Assembly: GCF_003994855.1 (NCBI RefSeq)
Contig: NZ_CP034142.1
Coordinates: forward strand, 3,968,001-4,032,000
Length of the DNA stretch: 64,000 nucleotides
Direction of reading: 5' to 3'
From: Marinobacter sp. NP-4(2019)
GTDB taxonomy: Bacteria; Pseudomonadota; Gammaproteobacteria; Pseudomonadales; Oleiphilaceae
Below are positions 23,757 through 33,488 of the stretch, piece by piece. Below the pieces are notes generated by a model. It was not told the origin of the DNA. It made no database searches and worked only from the letters and a program-made list of their open reading frames with translations. The stretch's first letter is position 1. Every line of letters begins with the position of its first letter. The translations under genes were made by a program, and so were the position numbers.

Positions 23757-26700
23757 TTAGTGTAGGCTGTCCAGCAGCCGAGGCTTTTCAATCACAAAAC
23801 CCTGAGCATAGTCCACACCCAGATGCCTCAGCATATCGAGAACTTCACGGGATTCAACCTGGCAGGCAATCACTTCCCGTTTCATATAGTGCGCCATGTC
23901 CACCATCGACTGCACCATCGCCCGGTCCGTTTCATTGATGTCCACCTGGTTGGTGAACACACTGTCCAGCTTGATCAGATCGACCGGAAGGCTGCGCATC
24001 AGCTGGAACGATACCGGACCACTACCGAAATTGCCCAGGCAGAAACGGCAACCCAACTCCTTCATCTCCGAAATGAACCCTGCCAGGAGATTGAGATCAT
24101 TCACGGCGGTGGCTTCCGTCAATTCAAACCAGAGGCGCTCAATGGGGGCATCCTTCTGGCTCAGTTTGTCATAAATGAATTCCAGCAATGACTGGTCATT
24201 CAGGGAATAACCGGACAGATTAATACACACGCCACCGAGGTGGTCGGGATCCGGGGCCTTGTCCCGCAACCAGTCCAGCATGCGCCCCACCACCCAGCGG
24301 TCCACCGCCTGCATGCGATCATAACGTTCGGCCATGCGCACAAAGTCGCTGCCGGTGATCAGGTCACCGCTATCATCGTACATGCTGATCAACACCTCGT
24401 ACTGCGACAACATACGGGTATGGGCATGCAGCGGAATGATCTTCTGGCAACGCAACAGCATGCGTTCTTCGTCCAGGTTTCCCAGACTCGCCACTTTCGC
24501 GGCAATCTGGTCCTGGCGGGACTGGTCCGTTGCATCAAGGGCATATTCAACGATCTTGCCATGCCCCTGTTTCTTCGATGCTTTAACCGCGTGTTCGGAT
24601 GCGCGCAGCCAGCGCTGAGCAGCCGTCAGAGCCGGCAATTCCGGCACCAGTCCGGCGCTGGCCGATAACCTGTAGCATCGGCCGTCAAAGGTAAACTCCG
24701 CCGCCTCAATATCAGCCACAATGCCCTGGGTGGTGGTCAGCGCCGTTTCGGCCGGCAGCAGCCAGGCAAACTCATTTCCGGACAAGCGCGCCAGTGGCAT
24801 ACCATCACCCACCCTGGCCCGGAGCAGATCCGCAACCTGGCGGAGAGCATCATCGCCTGCCTGATAGCCGGCGGTATCATTCAATAATCGGAACTGACGC
24901 AGGTCCAGTCGCACCAGGGCACGCTCGTCTTCATGGCGCGCCAGTTGCTGATCCAGCATCCGCTCAAACTCCCGGCGCCCCAGTAACCCGGTCAGTTCGT
25001 CATGGGTGGAGGCCCAGGACAGCTGGTCATAGACCTTGCGAACCATTCGATCCAGGCTTTCATCCACCAACGGCCGATCATACTGACTGTCGGGCACCAC
25101 AATCCCCTTACGCATCTGGCGCGCCAGGGCCTCCAGATCCAGTTCCACAACCCTCATACCCTGATGGTTCACGAACACAAAACGACTGAAACTCCGTGCC
25201 ACCCACACTAGGCGAATATACTGGGGATTGTCTGGGTCTTCCTGGTCCCGAAGCCAGTCGCCGGTGCGCAGTTGCCGGGCACGATGGATCCAGCGCTGGA
25301 GGCTGCGCTGCTCCCGCTCGGACAGCTTCTTGCGCTGGTCTTCTTCGGTCTGGACAGGAGGCATTTCCACCAATTCCGGCGGCTTATCGGTCTTGCGCAC
25401 CAGGAACTGTTTCAACTCTTCCCGAATCTGGGATGAGGGCATATGGTTGCTTGATATCGAGGACAGACCATCCTGAATCACCCGCAACAATTCCGGCAGA
25501 TTGATACCCGCGCGGGGATCATCGGCGAACGCCAGCAGCAGATCAATCACCGACAGGTAGTCCTGCCATAACTGACTGTCCGGCCCCTGTCGGATCCAGG
25601 TCAATGAGAGCAGGTCACGCCACCCGCCTTCCAATAGACTCAACAGTGCCTTGGGAACCTTGCGGCCAGCCAGTTTCCGGTTGAGCACTTCTGTGACGGC
25701 GGACTTGGAGTCAGACACTTTCTGCGCCCCCTCCGCAGCTGCGGTGACCCGCTCCACATTGCGCCGATAGACCAGGTTCTGACGGTCAATCAGGGTATCC
25801 AACTCCTGCACGGTGGTTTCAAAGACCCCCGTATCCTGCTCAAAATCAGTGGTAATGCGATGGATCAGTTCATCAACCCGACGCTGCACCACGGGGTTAA
25901 TGCGCCCACCCCTGACACCGAGCTGGGCCAAACGGTTCATGACGCCACGAACAGGGCTGCCCTGATCGTCGAAAAAGGACGGATCCCGCATCACCACTTT
26001 CAACACCGGCACTTCCAGCTGGCGCATACGGCTTTGGGCATAATCGCTGAGCTTTGGGCTTTCCACCACGCTGCGGAAAAAGCGATCCACCACATCCAGG
26101 GTCTCCTGCTGCTCGTCGTTGAGGGCAACATCACCACTGCCTCTGATGTGTTCGACGACACGGTCCCTGAGTGTACCCGGCTGCTCCGGTGACGCGGTTG
26201 ACTCAACCTGTAAATGCTGCAGCTCCCGATGTAGCTCGCCAACCGACAATGGCCGGGCATTGGGAGCGAAGGCCATGGGCTCCGTGTCTCCCCGAGCCAA
26301 CCGACTCGCAGCCAACGTGCCGATCAGGTTACGAACCGTGGCGAACGCTGTCTGCGCGGCATTGGCATAACTGCGAAACTCGGCAGGCGCGGTTTTAGCG
26401 GAATGGGTGCCCCCGGCCCATTTTCCGGAAGCAGGGGCCGGCGACGCGACTGACGCCGAATGGGAGCCGGACTTGTTTGCAGCCTTCGCGGGACCGGTGG
26501 CTACCTCCCGGGCTGGATCATCACTCACCGTAGAGCGTTCTGACAGGTATTTACTCAAATCCAGATCCGGCATAACGCCATGACGAATCAGGATGTTGTT
26601 CAGTTCCTGATAAAGCGGAGCGAGCTGTTGCAGCACCAACTGTTCGAAAACCTTCAGGCAGACCTTTTCCACTTCGCGACTGGCTTTCAGGTGGCTCAGC

Positions 26701-27524
26701 CCGGCGTGGAATGACTCACAAACCAGCGACGGTCCCAGGGGGTTGTGGTGGCCAGTGGAATTGGCAATACCTAACTTGTCCAGTCTGAGCTTGAGCTGGA
26801 GAAGCTCCCCCCGGTACAGGGTATCGGCCTTGGTAACCATCACCCGGATGGTCAGCCAGTCCTCGAATTCACCCTTGTCCACCACCGACAGTTCCGCGCC
26901 GGGGAATCCTTTTGGCGCGGGTTTCAGGGGTGACTCGAGGCTTTGCGCCATCTGGTGCCAGATCACCCGTTGCCGGGCCTGGAGCTGACCGGAGGCATCC
27001 ATATACTCATTGGCCTGCTGGTCGCTGGCGGCCCTCTGGGCTGCCTGCTTCAATGCCACAATCATTTGCGCCAGACAGGAATCCATCAGTGGCTCAATAA
27101 ACTGGACAACCGCACGGGCAGACTGATGGAGGACAAACTGCACCCGATCACTGGGTGCACGCAGAACCGATCGTTCCTGGTGACGGTTACCACCACACTG
27201 CTTCAGCATCGCGCTCACGGCATCCGGATTGGCACGGACAAAGTGCACCCCCATAGCGCCGTCAATACGCCGGACAATACTGACATGCAACTCGTGGCGG
27301 CGATTGCCGTCAGCGGAGCGAAAACGAACGGTAATTTCATCCGGGGCACCCCGGGCGATCGCGCGCTCAAGTTTGCGCGATGTTTCTCCCGAGTAACGAA
27401 TAAACAGCCCTTCAGCACAAAAATCCGCGATCTGACATGGCCACGTCTCGCCCGCCCCAAGATCCAGTTGGGCCGCAAGTTTGATCGGCTGTCGGGGGCT
27501 TGTGCGACGTTCTCTGGGATCCAT
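23757..27524 (-). CDS. DUF1631 protein with PilZ-like, degenerate GGDEF and degenerate EAL domains
   Basis: A 1255-residue protein. Residues 1-110 look PilZ-like (RRTSPRQPIKLAAQL, GLFIRYSG, VHFV). About 110-780 is the long helical DUF1631 region. A GGDEF domain follows (TGLLGRREFERML) whose signature is SGNEF near residue 917 instead of GGDEF, then an EAL domain with EVL near 1043. In the EAL domain the usual DDFG metal-binding pair reads LGNFG (about 1163), while ELTEA, KLD and the DYAQGF tail remain. Both enzymatic activities therefore look absent or weak. It is more likely a c-di-GMP or nucleotide-binding effector, like FimX or LapD. Cytoplasmic, no membrane helix seen. Confidence 0.85.
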   Translation of the reverse strand: MDPRERRTSPRQPIKLAAQLDLGAGETWPCQIADFCAEGLFIRYSGETSRKLERAIARGAPDEITVRFRSADGNRRHELHVSIVRRIDGAMGVHFVRANPDAVSAMLKQCGGNRHQERSVLRAPSDRVQFVLHQSARAVVQFIEPLMDSCLAQMIVALKQAAQRAASDQQANEYMDASGQLQARQRVIWHQMAQSLESPLKPAPKGFPGAELSVVDKGEFEDWLTIRVMVTKADTLYRGELLQLKLRLDKLGIANSTGHHNPLGPSLVCESFHAGLSHLKASREVEKVCLKVFEQLVLQQLAPLYQELNNILIRHGVMPDLDLSKYLSERSTVSDDPAREVATGPAKAANKSGSHSASVASPAPASGKWAGGTHSAKTAPAEFRSYANAAQTAFATVRNLIGTLAASRLARGDTEPMAFAPNARPLSVGELHRELQHLQVESTASPEQPGTLRDRVVEHIRGSGDVALNDEQQETLDVVDRFFRSVVESPKLSDYAQSRMRQLEVPVLKVVMRDPSFFDDQGSPVRGVMNRLAQLGVRGGRINPVVQRRVDELIHRITTDFEQDTGVFETTVQELDTLIDRQNLVYRRNVERVTAAAEGAQKVSDSKSAVTEVLNRKLAGRKVPKALLSLLEGGWRDLLSLTWIRQGPDSQLWQDYLSVIDLLLAFADDPRAGINLPELLRVIQDGLSSISSNHMPSSQIREELKQFLVRKTDKPPELVEMPPVQTEEDQRKKLSEREQRSLQRWIHRARQLRTGDWLRDQEDPDNPQYIRLVWVARSFSRFVFVNHQGMRVVELDLEALARQMRKGIVVPDSQYDRPLVDESLDRMVRKVYDQLSWASTHDELTGLLGRREFERMLDQQLARHEDERALVRLDLRQFRLLNDTAGYQAGDDALRQVADLLRARVGDGMPLARLSGNEFAWLLPAETALTTTQGIVADIEAAEFTFDGRCYRLSASAGLVPELPALTAAQRWLRASEHAVKASKKQGHGKIVEYALDATDQSRQDQIAAKVASLGNLDEERMLLRCQKIIPLHAHTRMLSQYEVLISMYDDSGDLITGSDFVRMAERYDRMQAVDRWVVGRMLDWLRDKAPDPDHLGGVCINLSGYSLNDQSLLEFIYDKLSQKDAPIERLWFELTEATAVNDLNLLAGFISEMKELGCRFCLGNFGSGPVSFQLMRSLPVDLIKLDSVFTNQVDINETDRAMVQSMVDMAHYMKREVIACQVESREVLDMLRHLGVDYAQGFVIEKPRLLDSLH

Positions 27525-27684
27525 GTACTACCTGATATCCGGCAATGCCAGGGTGGTCCAAATTCTCACCCTGACCAGCGTCCCTGAAATGGCGGCCAGG
27601 GCCACCTGCTACTATACGGGGAACATGTCTGTAATATAGTGGGCAAACCCATTGCGAGACAGCCTCACCATCACATTGTGAACC

Positions 27685-28754
27685 ATGATACAGCTTAATC
27701 AGATCTATCTTCTTTTGCTACTGGTAACCCTACTTCCAGGGTGTTCGACTATTGGCTACTACAGCCAGGCGATTGGTGGTCATGTTTCGTTGATGCTGGC
27801 CTCTCAGCCACTGGACGACCTGGTGGCCGATCCCGACACCAACAGCGAACTGAGACGCAAGCTGATCCTGGCAGACCAGGCCCGCCAGTTTGCCGAAACC
27901 CGCCTCGCGCTACCCACCGGCGAGGCGTATGCAGACTATTCCGAGCTGGGCAGGCCCTGGGTCGTGGTCAATCTGGTGGCGGTACCGGAATTCTCCCTCA
28001 CGCCGCATCAATGGTGCTATCCGGTCGTCGGGTGTCAGGCTTACCGCGGCTATTTCGACCTCGACGGTGCACGGGCAGAACAGCGCCAGTTCGACAAGCG
28101 CGGCTATGACACCTTCATCGGCGGTGTGACGGCCTATTCGACCCTGGGCTGGTTTGACGACCCGCTCCACAGCGGGTTCACGAGTCTATCCGATGATCGC
28201 ATGGTCGCACTGATATTCCATGAACTGGCCCACCGGGTGCTCTACATCGACCAGGACACGGCGTTTAACGAGAGTTTTGCCACGGCTGTGGAACTGGAAG
28301 GCCTCAGGCTTTGGCTGGAGGAACGGGGCGAAGGCGAACAGTTCGAGGCGGCACTGCGGCGTCAGGAACAGCGCAACCAGACTCTGGCCCTGGTGGAGAA
28401 CACGTCCCGGGAACTGGAAGCCCTTTACCAGCGCGAAGGAGAGTTATCCACGGACACCATGAGACATCAGAAAGAGCAGCTGTTCGCGGAGCTGATCAGT
28501 CAATACAACCGGTTGGCCATGCACTGGGAAGAACCCGGACCTTTGGGGAAACGCATTGAGTCGCTCAATAACGCCAACATTGCCCTGTTCCGTCAATACA
28601 ACCAGTATGTCCCCGGCTTTCGGCAGTTGCTGAAAGAACAGGATTACCGCTTTGATGACTTTTTGACCGGGTACTGGCCCTGTCCGAACAGGACGAGGAA
28701 CAACGCATACAGGCTCTCAGGCAACTGTCACAGCGTTTTGACGAACACCTTTGA
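27685..28754 (+). pseudogene. COG4324-type putative aminopeptidase lipoprotein, frameshifted near the end
   Basis: A predicted lipoprotein (MIQLNQIYLLLLLVTLLPGC, lipobox cysteine about residue 20) of the COG4324 putative aminopeptidase family. The zinc site is FHELAHRVLYI, then DTAFNESFATAVELEG with the further glutamate ligand. At a run of five T (28660-28664) the frame shifts: the uninterrupted frame gives an unrelated tail to 28773, while one inserted base restores DRVLALSEQDEEQ and a family-like end FDEHL at 28754. Restored length about 356. The change costs only the last 30 residues, so function may survive even if it is real. It converges on argA, overlapping by 27 bases. Confidence 0.75.
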
Positions 28755-30035
28755 GTTACGCTGGGTGTTGTAGGACGCCAGCTTGGGGCCCGGCAGAGCC
28801 TGCACTGTGGAGGGCTGGAAGCCCCGCTCCCGGAACCAGTGTTCGGTCTGGGTCGTCAGCACAAACAATTGCTGAATGCCCTGGCCCCGCGCCAGTTTTT
28901 CCACCATCGCGAGAATATCGTCCCCCCGTCCGGAACGACGGTAGTTCGGATCCACCGCAAAACACGACAATTCACCCGCGCCTTCATCCGGGTAGTGATA
29001 CAGCGCAGCGCATCCGACAATGGTACCGTCCCGCTCCGCGACCACGAATCGGTCAATTTCCGTTTCCAGCATCTCCCGCGAGCGGCGCACCAGGATACCC
29101 TGTTCCTCCAGCGGCTGGATCAGCTCCAGCACACCGCCGATGTCCTCCACCCGGGCCTGGCGGATCTGCTCGTAATGGTCACCACTGACCAGCGTACCGG
29201 AGCCATCACGAGTAAACAGTTCCTCCAGCAGGGCACCGTCGTTCACATAACTGATGATGTGGGACCGCCGCACGCCCTTGACGCAGGCGTCACAGGCAGC
29301 TTTCAGCAATGCCGCATCGTGGCCGGTGACTGCGCCCGCCGCCAGCCGTTCATTGGCCTGTCTCGCGGACAATTCGCGAATCAGCGAACCATCGGACTCG
29401 AGCAGTCCCTGATCGTCAATAAACATGATCAGCTTTTCGGCCTGCAGCGCCGCTGCAACCTGGCTGCCGACATCCTCGTAGGACAAATTGAAGGCGTCCC
29501 CGGTTGGCGAATACCCCTGGGGCGGCAACAGGACAATGTGCCCCAGTTCCAGCAGCTTTTCGATACCGGCCACGTCCACCCTGCGAACCCGACCGGTATA
29601 CCCGAAGTCGATACCATCAAGAACGCCAACCGGGCGGGCGGCCACAAAGTTGCCACCACTGACGCGAATGCGGGCATTGTGCATGGGCGAATTCACCAGT
29701 CCCATGGACAGCCGGCTTTCCAGGTAGGCCCGCAGTCCACCTATGGCCTGCAATACCAGGGGAAGATGTTGTTCCCGCGTCACCCGCAGATCCCGATGGA
29801 ACGACGACTCCACCCCGGCTTCATCCAGTCGTTCCTGAATCTGCGGCCTGGCCCCGAACACCACCACCAGGCGCACCCCAAGACTGCTCAGCAGCGCGAT
29901 GTCATGGATAATGTTGATGAAGTTGTCATGGGCAATCGCATCGCCACCGATGGTCAGCACCACCGTACGCCCACGGTGGGTGTTGATATAGGGAGATGAG
30001 TGGCGGAACCCATGCAGCCAGTCGTTAGATTTCAA
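28728..30035 (-). CDS. argA: Amino-acid N-acetyltransferase (N-acetylglutamate synthase)
   Basis: A 435-residue classical ArgA, the first step of arginine synthesis. Residues 1-290 form an amino-acid kinase-like domain (VLTIGGDAIAHDNF, VFGARPQIQERL) that usually carries the arginine feedback site, and 295-435 a GNAT acetyltransferase (FAVDPNYRRSGRGDDILAM acetyl-CoA loop). No ATG is present: the start is TTG at 30035, with AGGAG six bases upstream. It is followed upstream on the same strand by argE, 24 bases away. The 3' end overlaps the converging lipoprotein gene. Confidence 0.93.
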   Translation of the reverse strand: MKSNDWLHGFRHSSPYINTHRGRTVVLTIGGDAIAHDNFINIIHDIALLSSLGVRLVVVFGARPQIQERLDEAGVESSFHRDLRVTREQHLPLVLQAIGGLRAYLESRLSMGLVNSPMHNARIRVSGGNFVAARPVGVLDGIDFGYTGRVRRVDVAGIEKLLELGHIVLLPPQGYSPTGDAFNLSYEDVGSQVAAALQAEKLIMFIDDQGLLESDGSLIRELSARQANERLAAGAVTGHDAALLKAACDACVKGVRRSHIISYVNDGALLEELFTRDGSGTLVSGDHYEQIRQARVEDIGGVLELIQPLEEQGILVRRSREMLETEIDRFVVAERDGTIVGCAALYHYPDEGAGELSCFAVDPNYRRSGRGDDILAMVEKLARGQGIQQLFVLTTQTEHWFRERGFQPSTVQALPGPKLASYNTQRNSKVFVKTL

Positions 30036-30059
30036 TCGTCTCTCCTGATGGCCTGAACA

Positions 30060-31228
30060 CTACAGGCAAAACTGTTTGATCAATCCCTTGAGGATACGTA
30101 CGGTCGGATCCAGCTGCGACAGTTCCAGGAACTCGTCTGGTTGGTGTGCCTGATCAATCGACCCCGGCCCCATCACCAGGGTTTCCAGTCCCAGCTTTTG
30201 CATCCAGGGTGCTTCGGTGGCAAATGCCACAGCATGGGCGGTATGGCCGGTCAGTTTTTCGCAGACCCTGACCAGTTGTGCATCCGCCGGCGTTTCGAAC
30301 GGCGGCACGCCATCGAATAAAGGCTCAAACACCATGGACAGCTCGCGACGCTCGGCAACCGGTCGCAGTTTGTCGAGGATGGCCTGGCGCAGGGACGCCA
30401 TATCCATGCCGGGCAAAGGCCGCAAATCAAAATGCAGTTCGCAGTTGGCACAAATCCGGTTGGGATTATCGCCGCCATGAATGCATCCCAGATTCATCGT
30501 CGGCACCTCAACCCTGAAATTCGGGTTCCGGTATTTCTCCTGCCAGACGGAACGCAGGGACAACAGTTCTCCCAACGCTTCATGCATACCTTCCAGAGCG
30601 CTGCGGCCAAGGGACGGATCAGAGGAATGCCCGGACTGCCCTTCAAACGCCAGCCGCTCCATCATGATACCCTTGTGCATGCGCACTGGCCTGAGATTGG
30701 TCGGCTCCCCGATCACCGCATACCGGGCTTTCGGACGCCCCGCTTCCGCCAGGGCCCGGGCACCGTTCATCGAGCTTTCCTCGTCGGCCGTGGCCAGGAT
30801 GATCAGCGGCTGCTTCAGATCCTGATCGACAAACTCGCGGGCCGCCTCAATGGCCAGCGGGAAAAACCCCTTCATATCGCAGGTACCCAGCCCGTACCAG
30901 CGATCATCACGTTCAGTCAGGGTAAAGGGATCACTCTGCCAGCGCTTGTCGTCAAAAGGCACGGTATCGGTGTGGCCGGATAACACCAGCCCCCCGGGCC
31001 ACTGCCAAGGGTGGCAATCATATTGAACTTGCCCGGCATGCCGGGCACTTCCATCAGCTCCACCGTGAACCCCAGCGGCTCCAGCCATTCCGCCAGTGTC
31101 CGTACCACCGCTTCGTTGCTGTGATCCCAGTCCGGTGTTGCACTGCTGATGGATGGCAGGGCAATCAGCCGGGTCAGCATCTCACGGATACCGGGGACTG
31201 CATCGGCTTTATTCGTGGACTCAGACAT
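30060..31228 (-). pseudogene. argE: Acetylornithine deacetylase, frameshifted
   Basis: ArgE releases acetate from N-acetylornithine. The N-terminal frame from ATG 31228 runs to ATLGSGPGG, then loses frame at a run of six C (30990-30995). The next frame continues with the expected LVLSGHTDTVPFDDKRW (metal histidine and aspartate) and GLGTCDMKGF, then ATADEESSM with the catalytic and ligand glutamates, and ends at 30060. One inserted base restores about 389 residues of normal M20 peptidase layout. Because argB and two other genes break the same way, an error in the sequence is likelier than a true knockout. A second route (argJ) would otherwise be needed. Confidence 0.85.
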
Positions 31229-31254
31229 AAAACGATTCCTGGCCCGATTCCGGG

Positions 31255-32496
31255 TCACCGGGCCTGGCCACGCCGCCAGACCTCAAATGTATCAATTGCA
31301 CGAATCACCATTGGATAGGCGATTTCACCACCACCGACAATCCGGGCAACCTCCAGGCTCTGCTCGCCGACACTGGCCAGCCGGCCCTCCACCACATTAT
31401 CGTTGGACAGGGTAATTCTCACATTATGCCCGACCCAACGTCCGGCTTCTGCCAATTCCGCAGGGTACCAACCCACCACCGGATTGTCGGCGCCTTCCGG
31501 TACCACAGGCTGCAGGGACTGCTCGGCAACCATCGGCTCCGGTGCCTCAACCTGCTTCAGATAGACATCCGGCACCAACTGACCATTGTAACTGACCGTC
31601 AGATCCGGGATATTTTCCTCGCCGACTCCCTGCACCGGCACGCCATAGACCGGCTGACCGGGCTCCAGCACCAAGGTCAGTTCGCCACCTTCGGTCAACC
31701 ACTGACGGTAGAGGGCAAGCAACTGGGCGCTGGCCTCATAACCGCGGGCATTCAGCGCCTTGCGAAAAGCATCCATGACAAGACTGGTCCATTCCGCCGT
31801 CGTCACCAACGACTCCCGGGCGCAGTAGGCTGCGACCCGGCGCATCAGACCACCGTCACGGATGGTCACCGTCATTGGAGCGTCAGCGCCCTGCACCGGC
31901 TGATCGCGGTTCATGATATCAACCCGCGCCCCGGGCCACTCGACCTCCAGGCTACCGGTACTTGCGGTGGTCAGTTCCAGGTACAGACGGTCAGGATGCT
32001 GGCGGATCTGAGCCTCCCCGACGATGCCATTAACCCCCATGCGCACCAGATCCCCGCTCCCCAATTGTTGACGATGGTCCGGACCACACACGGGGGCAAA
32101 CAGCGCCGGGTTGGTCTCCCCGGAGGCGGTAACCCAGTTGCGGAACATGGTGGCTTCCAGGGCGAGCTCGACGTTCTCCGCCCGCAGTGACCAGACCGCT
32201 GGCAGACGGTCAGGATCCACCAGAACCGTCAGGAGATTCAGCGGTGAACCTGCGTCAAACGCCATCCGGCCAATGTCGATCGGCTGTGCCAGCCGAAAAT
32301 CCTGGTAACTGGCAGCCGTCAACAGCAGGCGACCTTCAATGCCGGAACCGATAGCGCCCCGCTGAATAACCCCGACGCTCTCTATGGCCTTCCTGGCTTC
32401 AGCCAGGCGCTGGTCCGCCAGCCACCAGACAGACGCCTTGAACAGCAACCAGCCCAGCAGAACCACGACAACACCAAAGGTCAGCAGGCGTTTCAT
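31255..32496 (-). CDS. Membrane-anchored hypothetical protein between argE and argB
   Basis: A 413-residue protein with one N-terminal helix (LLTFGVVVVLLGWLLFKASVWWLA), so it is probably anchored in the inner membrane and faces the periplasm. I recognise no enzymatic motif. The last 60 residues (VGHNVRITLSNDNVVEGRLASVGEQ... RAIDTFEVWRR) resemble a small beta-barrel of the Sm/SH3 kind; this is by eye only. Its place inside the arg cluster, ending 26 bases before argE, suggests co-transcription, not a role in arginine synthesis. Confidence 0.6.
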   Translation of the reverse strand: MKRLLTFGVVVVLLGWLLFKASVWWLADQRLAEARKAIESVGVIQRGAIGSGIEGRLLLTAASYQDFRLAQPIDIGRMAFDAGSPLNLLTVLVDPDRLPAVWSLRAENVELALEATMFRNWVTASGETNPALFAPVCGPDHRQQLGSGDLVRMGVNGIVGEAQIRQHPDRLYLELTTASTGSLEVEWPGARVDIMNRDQPVQGADAPMTVTIRDGGLMRRVAAYCARESLVTTAEWTSLVMDAFRKALNARGYEASAQLLALYRQWLTEGGELTLVLEPGQPVYGVPVQGVGEENIPDLTVSYNGQLVPDVYLKQVEAPEPMVAEQSLQPVVPEGADNPVVGWYPAELAEAGRWVGHNVRITLSNDNVVEGRLASVGEQSLEVARIVGGGEIAYPMVIRAIDTFEVWRRGQAR

Positions 32497-32568
32497 TCAT
32501 TCATCCTCTTGTCCGTCCGGATTGGTACCGATCGGACTGCACCACCAAATATCAGCCCGAAGGCCGCC

Positions 32569-33464
32569 CTAATTGCGGGAGATCAGCGTTCCCACTCCTT
32601 CGTCCGTAAATATCTCAAGCAGGGTCGCATGAGCAACCCGACCATCAATAATGTGTGACGTGCGTACGCCATTTTCCACCGCATTCAGGGCACAACGAAT
32701 CTTCGGCAACATGCCGCCATGGATGGTGCCATCCTCTATCAGGTCGTTGACCTGCTTTGCCGTCAGGCCGGTCAGGACCTTGTCTTCCTTGCTCTTGAGA
32801 CCGGAGACATTGGTTAACAGGATCAGCTTTTCGGCCTTCATCGCCTCAGCCACCTTGCCCGCAACCAGGTCGGCGTTAATGTTGTAGGACGCACCATCGG
32901 GACCCACCCCGATTGGCGCGATGACGGGAATGACATTGCTGCGGGTCAGCATTTCGATCACTTCGACATTCACACTGTCAACTTCACCAACGTGACCGAT
33001 ATCGATGATTTCCGGGCGTTCCAGCTCGGCTGAACGATTGACCACCTCCAGTTTCCGGGCACGGATCAGGTTGGCATCCTTACCGGTCAGTCCCACTGCC
33101 GTCCCGCCATGGGCGTTGATCAGGGACACGATTTCCTTGTTGACCTGCCCCCCAGGACCATCTCGACAACGTCCATGGTTTCACTGTCCGTCACCCGCAT
33201 GCCATTCACAAAGCGGGACTGGATATTCAGGCGCTCGAGCAACCCGCCAATCTGGGGGCCACCACCGTGAACCACAATCGGGTTGATGCCGACCAGCTTC
33301 ATCAGCACTACATCCCGGGCAAAGCTGCTTTTCAGTTCTTCGTTTTCCATGGCGTTGCCGCCGTACTTGATGACCACGGTTTTCCCGGTAAACCGCTGAA
33401 TATAGGGCAAGCCTTTACTCAGGACGGACGCCACCTGCATTGCTGTTTCACGATCCAGTGCCAT
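32569..33464 (-). pseudogene. argB: Acetylglutamate kinase, frameshifted
   Basis: ArgB phosphorylates N-acetylglutamate. From ATG 33464 the frame shows TVVIKYGGNAM (the phosphate-binding lysine), HGGGPQIGGLLE and MDVVEMVLGG. At a run of six C (33148-33153) the frame is lost. The next frame carries on with NAHGGTAVGLTGKDANLI, then DLVAGKVAEAMKAEKLILLTN and IHGGMLPK, and ends at 32569. One more base in the run gives the expected GGQVNKEIVSLINAHGG and about 298 residues. A real break would make the strain an arginine auxotroph. It follows algC by 24 bases, as in Pseudomonas. Confidence 0.88.
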
Positions 33465-33488
33465 GCTTCTGCCTTTGTAATCTGTCAA

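Noticed and set aside
28839..29999. A 386-codon plus-strand open frame opposite argA
   Set aside because: His/Gln-rich antisense product, no domain; argA is certain.
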